DNA from: Smittium mucronatum
Taxonomy: Eukaryota > Kickxellomycota > Harpellomycetes > Harpellales > Legeriomycetaceae
Assembly (NCBI GenBank): GCA_001953115.1
Contig: LSSL01005537.1
Coordinates: 1-18,400 of the forward strand
Direction of reading: 5' to 3'
Length of the DNA stretch: 18,400 nucleotides
Shown here: in pieces, positions 9,590-18,400 of the stretch
Layout: each line of letters begins with the position of its first letter
Numbering within the stretch: position 1 is the stretch's first letter
Program-made: the position numbers and the translations under genes
The notes under the pieces: model-generated
What the model was told of the DNA's origin: nothing
Databases searched by the model: none
Seen by the model: only the letters and a program-made list of their open reading frames with translations

Positions 9590-9615
9590 CATAAAAAGCT
9601 ATTCAGCTTTTTATG
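9590..9615. repeat. 11-bp perfect hairpin, 4-nt loop
   Basis: CATAAAAAGCT (9590-9600), loop ATTC, AGCTTTTTATG (9605-9615). This is the tightest perfect hairpin I noticed in the window; pairing continues only loosely outside it. Confidence 0.5.
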
Positions 9616-10464
9616 ATATATTAATAAGCATCATAATTGTATTAAAATATTTATTTTAAAAAAATATACAAGTCCGAGAAAAATCTTCTATTTTTTGAAT
9701 TTTTTTTTGTGGTGAAGTTTTTTCCGCGTATATAAATTTTATTAAAATTAGAGAAAAAATCCAATAAGGTTATAAAGAGCCTTTATTAAAAGTTTATAAT
9801 TAAATTATACATTCAATAATATAAAAAATATACAGTTATTCCCCTTATAATTTTAGAGGGTCGAAAAATAAAAAATAGAGCTAAAAGTTTTACCGGAATA
9901 AGTTATATCACCTAATCCATCACATATTCTATTTAATCAAAAAAAAGCTTAAAATTATATGAAAGTAAATATCTGCTTTTTTCTAATCATTTAGATATAA
10001 TATTTTCTTAGATTTTATTTTAAAATACTATATTTAAGGACATAAAAAAATATAAAAAGAAACTATTATTTGGATTGGCCCATAACTTTGAAAGTTAAAA
10101 AAAATATTTCAATTTTTTTAAAAAAATCTAGCTAGATATTTTTTTTCCATGTTTTGAAAAAATCTCTAAAAAAATTTGAAAAAAAAATATTAATAAATTA
10201 TTATAAGGCTCAGCTTTTTGAGAAGGTTTACCGAAAATTTAAACAATTTGGAATTATGAAACAGTTTTATCATTAAAAAAAAATAATAATAAATATTTTA
10301 AAAAATAGGGTTAAAAAGCAAAAAAATAAAAAATTCAAATTCAAATAAATACAAAGATTCAATTGTACAATTATAGTGTTTAAAAACGAAAACTGTTTGG
10401 GAAATATTTTTATTATTTCCATGATTTTAAAAAATTAAATTTTTATATTTAGTAATTATAAAAT

Positions 10465-10485
10465 ATTTTTATTTTTATTTTTATT
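10465..10485. repeat. ATTTTT microsatellite, about 3.5 units
   Basis: Three consecutive ATTTTT hexamers followed by ATT. Confidence 0.7.
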
Positions 10486-10793
10486 CTTTGTTCTAAATTT
10501 ACTAATATACCGGTTTATTGATTAAATCGATAATTTTAAACTTATTTTATTACTAATAAAGCGTCGATTTTTATTATTTATTAGGATATTAAGCGTTTTT
10601 GTTAGAAATAGTATATTTTTATGTATAAATATTTCAATACAGCAAATATTCTTGTTGATATTGAATATTTAAAAAATTTATCGGTTTATATATAATTATA
10701 AATTCATATTATTAATATATGATATTGATCGATAAAAAATTTAATCATCTTAAATATGTTTATTATGAAAAAAAATTATAAAAAGATTGACGA

Positions 10794-10809
10794 ATATATA
10801 CATATATAT
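10794..10809. repeat. AT-dinucleotide palindromic run
   Basis: ATATATA and ATATATAT separated by one C. Confidence 0.5.
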
Positions 10810-11018
10810 TTGACTTTTAAATTATCCTATTGACCTAATGATAGCCATAAATTATTAAATCCAATCTATAGGAAATTATGAGGTCCTAAATAAACGTAAA
10901 AATTAAAATATAGAGTTTACAGAAGTTTAATATTTAATCATATAAACTTTTATCTTATTTGAAAAATCATTTTATAAATCATTCCAACTTATGTGGTTTT
11001 TAATAAACCAATTAATTA

Positions 11019-11033
11019 TATGTATGTATGTAT
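11019..11033. repeat. TATG microsatellite, nearly 4 units
   Basis: TATG is repeated three times, then TAT. Confidence 0.7.
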
Positions 11034-12519
11034 ATCAGATAACTTTTTAAGGCCCACTTATTAACATATTTTATTTTATGCAATTATTTAATATTTTTAA
11101 TAAATTCGGCAACCTTGAATAATAGAAATTAATTTCGTCATAATAAAATAAAATCAAAAAATTGATATAAATTGATTTTAATATGTATCGTGATGTTCTA
11201 TTTTAACTATAAATAGTAAATTCTCTAAAAATTATAAAAATTTAAGCTTTGTAAACCTCAAATCTAAAATATCAATAAATTTTTTTTTATTTGAATAAAT
11301 TCATAATCTATCAAAATAATTGGATGTTAGGTTAATTAATATTTTTTCAAGTTTCGAATAAATTATATTTAGTTTAAAAATTTCCAAAAAAACCTCTGTT
11401 ATTATTTGAGATTAGCACACTTGCAACTAATAAGTATCATTAAGAAATTTCCTATTTATTAATCTTTTAACACATATGTTTTTAAGAAAATAACCAACCT
11501 ATTGAATAAAATTTCTTGTATATTAAACAAAAAATCAACTTTAAAAACAAAAAAAATTCATATAAACGCGTTTGAAATTGAGTAAAATTAAAAATAAATT
11601 TGACATTTAACGAGCCATAAATGGGATTTTATAAATAGAGCTTCCATAAAATAAAACATGATAAAATTTTAGAAAATACTAATCAAATTATATGATTATT
11701 CTGATATGTATCTATACATTCAAATTAATTTTTTTCTTTAAAATATATATTTGCATGAATTTCTGTATAATGTAAATTAAAAAATGAATCCCATTTTGTT
11801 TTTAAAATTGCCATTTAATTAATTTGATGGGATTAATTTAAAAAAAATGAAGATTTCCTGACACGTCGAAACAAAAATTTATTATGATTTATTCATAAAA
11901 TAATCAGAAGCTTTTTCCATTTTTTTTCTGAATTTAAAGCTAAATCTGAAATATAATTTAGTTAGAAATCTATATTGATTTTAATTTTTAACTTCAATTC
12001 CATATATTGAATTTTTAATTTTTAATTATAAAAAATAAATTAAAAAATAAATTTATAAACAGGAATATCAATTTTTAGATTCATTTTTTAAAAAATGAAA
12101 AATTTTATCTAAATTTTATTAGGGTTAACTTTTTTTTTCTGAAAAAGAGAAATTTTAGATATCTAGAATTTTTTTTAAATAATATAACTTAATATTAACA
12201 TGAATACATTTTTGTAATCCAATACGGTATCTTCTAAAATTATAGCGCTAGTTATATGTTTTTTCAAAAATTGGGTCAAAACGGTAATTTTTTTCTCGGA
12301 AAACTAAAAAATAAAAAAAATTATGACGAAATTATAACAAAGTTAATTTAAAACAACTGTAAAATTTAAAAAATAAAATAAACATATGTAAAAAATTCTA
12401 TACTTTTGCTATTTATTAAATTAAAAAATGTACAAGAAACGTAGTATAATCTATATTTTTATAAAATAATGAATTTTTTTGAAATATTTACTTAAAAAAA
12501 ATCTTCTAAAATATTATGA

Positions 12520-12723
12520 TTTTTTATAAAACGTGAAAAGACAAAATTGGAAATAAAATTGAAGATTAGAAGGGTGAAAAAAGAATGGGGATATAAAACA
12601 AATAAAATAGGCAATAATTTAGCATAAAATAAGTTCGGGGAAGTAAAGGAGAGAAGAGTGGGTGATTTACTGTTTTTTAAAAATTTCGGTTCCATTATAC
12701 AATTAGTTTTCTATGATTTTTGA
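12520..12723 (+). other. Purine-rich stretch with a nearly open frame
   Basis: The plus frame from 12520 to TGA 12721-12723 has one internal TAA (12625). It reads as a basic peptide (KTKLEIKLKIRRVKKEWGYK) and then NKFGEVKERRVGDLLFF. The opposite strand is also open (12695-12492), so the signal may reflect only the purine bias around 12535-12675. No family is recognised. Confidence 0.15.
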
Positions 12724-15675
12724 TATGAACTTTCAATAAAAATTGGTTTTTTAGTAGATATAAAAATAAATTCACTCTTTTTATGTAATTTTTTTTTATC
12801 AAAATTTATTCAATTTATAATTAAATCTCAAGTTCGAAAAAAAAACTTTTATAATTGAGTTTTTTTAGAAAGTATTATATCTTTTTCACATTTTTTAGTT
12901 TCAATAAAAAAATATTTACATAAAATATTCTGTTAATTATTATAGCACTTTTTGATTATTTGTACACTTTTATTCGAATTTATATTTTATTAGCACTCAA
13001 TCTCTCTTCGTTTTTTTAATTTATAATTCAGGAATCAGATTATAGAAGACTAATTTTTAATAAAGACATATTGTTCTATAATTACAATAAGTTGAACATT
13101 TGAAGGCTGGTTTTCTAATTATGAAATTTGTAATTTTTATTATTATTCTTTTTCTTATTAAAAAAATCTCAAATTTTATCTAAATTCAAATTCAATAGAT
13201 TTATAGACTTAATACTGCCTTTTCAGCATCATCATTGTGAATATTACCATTTTATACCCCCAAAATTTTCTTTCATTAACTTAAGATTTTTTGAATATTA
13301 ACACAAATCTGAAAAAAAATTACATTATGTTATAGCTGAGTACTAGGTATATTTTTTAATTTTAAAATATGGATACATGATTTTTTAACAGCTTTTTTTT
13401 GGATTAAAAATATATATTTGTGCAAATTGCCCTGGAAACAAAAATGTCGAATTTTCTTAAAATTTTCACCTAAAGAAATTTATAATAGGATTTTTTTGCG
13501 AATTTTGATAAAATTGATCTGGAAATGGAATCAACTGAGCTAAAAAAAATACAACTGTATCAAATATCAAAAAAAGCAGAATAAATATTTAATAAACTTA
13601 TCCTAATGGTGATGAAGTTAGTAAGAGGAACTCTTAATAAATAGAAATTTTTTGTGTGAATTTTATTATCTCTATGTAAATCGGATAATTATTGAGACTT
13701 ATTATCGAAAGAAAATTAAAATTTTCAACTCTAATAACTAGTGATAACTTTGAAAAAAAAACTCTTTAGCCTCTAATCTAATTTTTTCTCAGAAAGAAAT
13801 AGGGGTTTAATTCAAAAAAACTGCATTATTTTACTAATAAAGGGAATAAGGGATAACCCCTTATAATAATACCTCTTCATATTTTTATGATAGGAAGATT
13901 CTATCAGTAAGTGCCAAAATATTCAAAACAGTGTTCTGAGATATTAATTTTGGAGAAAATTATAATCTGTTATTTCTAGAGGAATTGAATTTAAAAATAT
14001 TAAATGTTATCATTATTCTAAGAATTTTTTTTCAAGTGAATTTTTATTTTTCAAAAAACAAATAATCTATCATTTATTGACACATATCTTTCTTCCGAAA
14101 TTTTAATTAACTGCGGATAAAATAACTTGAAATTTATTACATTTTGTGGGCTTAAAATTTTTTAATTCGTATTTAATTTCACCAAAAAAAAAACTAGTAA
14201 GATAACGCTTTTAAAAATCGAAATAAAATAAAAATAAGATAAAAAATAATCAATTAGTATCTTTTCTGGAAAATTAGATGAAAATCAAAAATTTTCAACT
14301 CACAATTTTTTAAAAAATATATTTTAGTTGAGAAAATGGTAATTAAATCAATTTCTATACATTGTATAACAGTAGTAGCCAATATAATTTAAATTTAGAA
14401 AATCAAAATCATCTTGTTTATGGCACGCCTGTAAGCCAATTGGTAAATATATGAAAAGCTACTTACTTAATCTTAATTAGATTTTTTCCTTACATTTTAG
14501 GATAAAACTTTTTTTACGATAGTGAAACCTAAAATATTATTTATTATAAACCAAAGATTTCCAAAGATTTATTGTAAATATTAATCTCATAAGAAGAAAG
14601 TTATATAAAATCTATTATTTAATATTTAAATATAATTCACGATAAAGAATGCTTAAAAAAAAATGATTTTTTTTATGCAATAAATCAAGAAAAATATTCT
14701 ATTACATTTAAATTAAAATTAAAAAAACAATAAATAATTAAAAGCTGAATAGATGATTTTTATCATAATAAACCAATGTAATGAAAAAATGTATATTTTT
14801 TCTATTTGAAATTTTTTTATATTAAAGATTTTTTTATTTAAATCTCTGGCATCAAATAAATAAACTCCAATAAAAAATCAAAATTTTTTATACTTAATAA
14901 CTCATAATATTTTATTCAATGGGTGCTGCTTTTTTTTTTTGAATTTTAAAGTTAAATTCGGTAAAAAAAACGCTTGTATTCAAAAAATATTAGATTCATA
15001 AGTATAAATATAGCAATGAATATATTTATTATTTTTTTAAATTTTTTTTAGATTTTCTTCACAAAAATTGATAGTTTAAATTTATACGATTTCTTAAATT
15101 TTTAAAAATCTACAGTACACTTTTATTAGAATTATATATTAAAGATTTTAATTTCTAGCTTGAAGAAGCTTTTTTTAAGATTAGAGGATTTTTATCCTTA
15201 TACATGGAGAATTTTTATGTCTGAATTTTTCTAGTAATATATGGTTTTTATTATGGTTGATTTTTACTATAAATTTTTTACTTGAATATTAGAGAAATTA
15301 AATAACTTAACTCTACCATTTGAAAAAAAAAATTAATTAATTTTTTATTAATTGGTATGGCATTTAAAATAAAAAATCGAATAAAATTTAAGCAATTATA
15401 AATCTCTGAAATTATTTATTAAATATAAAATTGGATGGAAGTTATTTTTTGATAAACTCATTTTTTAATTTGAACTCGTTTTCTTATCTGAGATTAGTTT
15501 TTAGTGTTACAACTGATATATAAAAATATTTTATTTTTTTTGAATGTATAAAATTTAAGACTATAAAAATGGATGTCTTTCTATGATTATGAAGATTAGA
15601 CTTCAATTATTAACCTTTAAGCGTATGAATTTTGTAGTCCATATTCGATTTTAGAAAAGCTAATGTTTTATTTAG
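12724..15675. other. AT-rich intergenic DNA with one open stretch
   Basis: A plus frame without any ATG is open for 67 codons at 13340-13540 (stop 13541). It is rich in Trp, Ile, Leu and Lys, with a segment LCKLPWKQKCRIFLKFSPKE. The second plus frame across its end also reads sensibly for about 30 codons (IDLEMESTELKKIQL). Neither is recognised. The rest shows only A/T tracts. Confidence 0.5.
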
Positions 15676-15801
15676 AAAAAAAAATTTAAAAAATTTAAAA
15701 AATTGTACATAAAATTTTTTTTTGCCGATCTTCAAATGTTAAAGCAACCATTATCAGCGGGCTTTAGTTTGATTATACCCATCACATTAGTACATTTCTA
15801 A
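15676..15801. other. Coding-like island of about 75 bp, unidentified
   Basis: Between about 15724 and 15798 the DNA is clearly less AT-rich than its surroundings. The plus frame reads ADLQMLKQPLSAGFSLIIP and on to a TAA at 15799. The minus frame at 15797-15735 reads KCTNVMGIIKLKPADNGCF; it follows a CAATGGATTTAG that could be a splice acceptor and ends at TGA 15734-15732. Both look like real protein rather than AT noise, but no family or second exon was found. Confidence 0.25.
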
Positions 15802-17309
15802 ATCCAATGGATTAAAAAAATTATCTCTTGTTAAAAACTGACTCAGATAGTAAATTTTTTAAAGCCAATCACTTGACAAAAAATTTTATTTAGAGAAAAT
15901 TTAGGTTTTTATTTGTATAATAGAAATATTAAAAATAGGAGGAGTGAATATATTCCATTAATATAAGGATTATTATTTGAGACACTCATCGGTAAATTCG
16001 ATGCCTATTTATTATTGAGGGATAATAAAATAACTCTCAATTGAAGATAGGAAGAAATATATTCGTATTTAGATAGTCATGAAATCATAAAATGATTTAA
16101 TTTGCCTAACTATCATATTAAATCACAATAATTAAGACTATAAGATACATATGATGATATTAACCAATATATATAGCTCCAAAAATAGGTATATAATTTT
16201 TTTTGCGCTGTACTTTGTATTTAAAAAAATCTAAAAGAAATATTTCTTTTATTATTTATCAAAAAAAAAATCTTGATTTTACATTAAAATAAAATTTGTA
16301 ATTAAATTTAGCCTTGTAAAAAATTTTTTTTTATCTAAATATAATTTAATTTACCCGAAATATTATAATAAAACCTAATAATATGCTTATAACTAATATA
16401 TGTATATATTTAGCTAAAAAAATAATCTTATTAAAATTTGGATAATGAAAAAATGCATTGAAAATTTATTATTCAATATATATTTTTTAAAAAAAATCAA
16501 AAAAAAAATTTTATTAACAGATTTTTTTTATAAAATAAAATCGAACATAAATAAAAAAATTTTTAGACTTTATAACACAAAATACCAAATTATAATGAGT
16601 AATAGGATGCTGATATGGATTTAATGTCATTATTAATGGTAAAAGCACTCATTTATTTGCGTTAGACTTCTTTAGCCTGTATAATGGATAGATGAATAAT
16701 TTACAACGAGCTCAATATTGATTTTTATAAAAAAAAATTGAAACTAACCATTCAGAACCATATCCATAAATTTTTTCTTACTGTTGATCAATCTTTGTAT
16801 AATTTCTATAAATAATGAATATGGGTTTGAATATAGTTCCTAAAATATGGAATTATTTCACCACATTTGTATAATTTTATTTTCATGAAAGCCTATTTTA
16901 TAATCATGGCATTTAAATATAAATTTAATTCGAATTTTTTTAAATAGACCTAAAATTTAGGTAATAAATAAATTGGAGAATTTTTTAAACTGTGGTGCTC
17001 AAAAAAAGTACCTGTAATTTGATCTAGCAAAAGGTCGAGTTAAAAAAAAATCGGGTGAATAGAAGCTACATATTGTTTTAATTTGATCATCAAGGAATAA
17101 GTTTTGTGTAAAAATTTAAAAAAGAGCTAATAAATTTTCTTTAATAAGTTTTAAAAGTTTTTGAATAAATTTAGGAGTATCAAAGACGTTTGAAAATTAA
17201 AATTTTTTACTTGGATGTGAATAAGGATATCAAAAAATTTAACATGGAGAGTAGAGATATGAAATTATTCTACAAGAACTACAGAGTGTTCAAATACGAG
17301 AATAATTAA
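15802..17309. other. AT-rich intergenic DNA with a broken open stretch near its end
   Basis: Nothing gene-like to about 16960, apart from a 20-codon minus frame starting with ATG near 16640 (MSAFTINNDIKSISAS). From 16961 a plus frame carries three short open blocks broken by stops (TAA 17015, TAG 17060), with NFLNCGAQKKYL and FDLAKGRVKKKSGE. A different frame, 17175-17306, follows a TTTAG and reads about 44 codons, ending ESRDMKLFYKNYRVFKYENN. These may be remnants of one old coding piece with frameshifts, or chance. Confidence 0.3.
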
Positions 17310-17798
17310 AAAAAAATTGAGCTTGGGTGTGTGGTTTGGTGTATAAAAGATAAAGCTTTTTATATTAACTGATAAAATAAAACAGATATTAAGTCTAAAT
17401 TTTAAAAAAATAGATGTAGAAACAGTGTTTCGATTAATTTTATTATTCCGAATTTAAAAATTTAATCATAAAAATGATTGGAATTTAGAAAAACAGTAAA
17501 ATACATGAATGGTAAACGTTTTATGGAAGAAGAAAAAGAGTTAAATATTTATATATTAGTATTATTAAAATATTTATCGAAATTTGATTTTAATTACGAA
17601 TATTTTAGATTTAAATTTAATTATTTTCAATATTTGAATGGTATAAAAATAGATAAATTCAAGTTTATATTTTTTTGAAGATAATATCTTGAAAAACCAG
17701 AATTTTTTTATACTAAAATACTAATTTTTTATTCCTATTAATCAAATTGGATTAATTTTTTTCTATAAATGAAAAAACAAAAACAAAATATTTTAATT

Positions 17799-17818
17799 GC
17801 GCTCTAAAATACGAGCGC
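17799..17818. repeat. 6-bp GC-rich hairpin
   Basis: GCGCTC (17799-17804), loop TAAAATAC, GAGCGC (17813-17818). Five of the six pairs in each arm are G-C, exceptional for this region. Confidence 0.45.
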
Positions 17819-17964
17819 TTTATACAATTTTAACTGTATTAATTCATTTAACGGTTTTTTTGTAATTGTGGTTTTTCATTTCATTCGTTTTTTTAAATTT
17901 TTCCGAATTTTTTTTTATAAAATTAATTATAATTCTTGGCGCATTAATTGCTAATATTTTTGAG

Positions 17965-17983
17965 ATACAATTTTTAATTGTAT
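17965..17983. repeat. 8-bp perfect hairpin, 3-nt loop
   Basis: ATACAATT (17965-17972), loop TTT, AATTGTAT (17976-17983). It lies 146 bp after the GC-rich hairpin at 17799-17818. Confidence 0.4.
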
Positions 17984-18400
17984 TTAAAAGGTTGGAACTC
18001 TATTCCCAGGATTTATACTTTTAATAAATTTACATTTCTTAAAAATTATTATAAGATATATCTTAAAACTATATATAAGTTTTAATAGTAAATTAAGGGG
18101 TTTTAAGCACATAAAAAACATTGAACTCATGTTAGGAAAAAAACATATATTTAATTTGTATAATAATAATTTTTTTATATATAATCTATTTAAATAAACA
18201 TAATTAGCCAATTAATGGCAGGCTGAAATTTAGGGGAGGGGTTTTCTTTTTAAAGGAGTCAGAACGATTATATTTCAAGTTAAATTATTAGATTTCCAGT
18301 ATGATTTTCTTTCTTAAAATATAGCTAAATTTTATTGGAAAATTTTCTTATTTAATATAAAATTCACTCATTACCAAATAACAAATCTTCCCCAATATTC

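Larger units (their letters stand above)
7012..12519. other. AT-rich intergenic DNA, no gene seen
   Basis: The longest featureless block. It holds poly-A/T runs, three small perfect inverted repeats (9175-9199, 9233-9272, 9590-9615) and short microsatellites near 10465, 10794 and 11019. One isolated G/C-rich spot (near 7398-7425, TTATGGCCGCCAAGATAACC) has no frame around it. Open frames at 8220-8405 and 8616-8804 are dominated by Ile, Phe, Lys and Asn. Confidence 0.6.
17310..18400. other. AT-rich right end, no gene supported
   Basis: Frames at 17478-17678 (plus) and 18211-17984 (minus) begin at TTG and are rich in Lys, Ile, Phe, Tyr and Asn. A less AT-rich spot at 18208-18291 is open on the plus strand for 27 codons (NGRLKFRGGVFFLKESERLY). 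The window ends too soon to see whether it continues as a gene. Confidence 0.4.

Noticed and set aside
14421..14450. Segment GTAAGCCAATTGGTAAATAT, loosely like a tRNA D-arm
   Set aside because: No matching acceptor, anticodon or T-arm (no GTTCRANNC-like box) lies at the right distance.
17478..17678. 66-codon plus frame starting at TTG
   Set aside because: Lys/Phe/Tyr/Asn-rich with no recognisable motif and no splice context; length is within chance for this composition.
17984..18211. 75-codon minus frame starting at TTG
   Set aside because: Dominated by Leu, Ile, Lys and Phe; the first ATG is more than a third of the way in and no domain is recognisable.

Overview
This is eukaryotic, very AT-rich nuclear DNA (roughly four fifths A+T by eye) using the standard genetic code. 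The proof is one spliced gene at the left end. It is on the minus strand, in seven coding exons between 2128 and 635, with six small GT-AG introns (72-191 nt). Joined in frame, the exons encode a complete 256-residue ubiquitin-conjugating enzyme of the UBE2J2/Ubc6 family, the tail-anchored E2 of ER-associated degradation. Short introns, a compact gene and a long AT-rich flank would fit an invertebrate animal or a small-genome eukaryote. I cannot name the organism from this.

Layout: 1-619 is the 3' flank of the E2 gene. 635-2128 is the gene, with a possible poly(A) signal at 620-625. 2129-2260 is the presumed 5' UTR and promoter. 2261-2640 is a less AT-rich island open on both strands. From 2641 to 18400 I find no gene that I can support. 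This long stretch is poly-A/T tracts, a few short microsatellites, several small perfect inverted repeats, and scattered islands (4244-4656, 5158-5352, 12520-12723, 13340-13540, 15676-15801, 16961-17309, 18208-18291) where less AT-rich sequence leaves short frames open. Some islands, most clearly 4244-4656, look like decayed coding sequence, perhaps old transposon or gene fragments, but none matches a family I recognise with confidence.

I saw no tRNA, rRNA, CRISPR array, intact transposon or bacterial-type operon. The one confident biological statement is the E2 gene. Everything to its right is weak and is scored that way.
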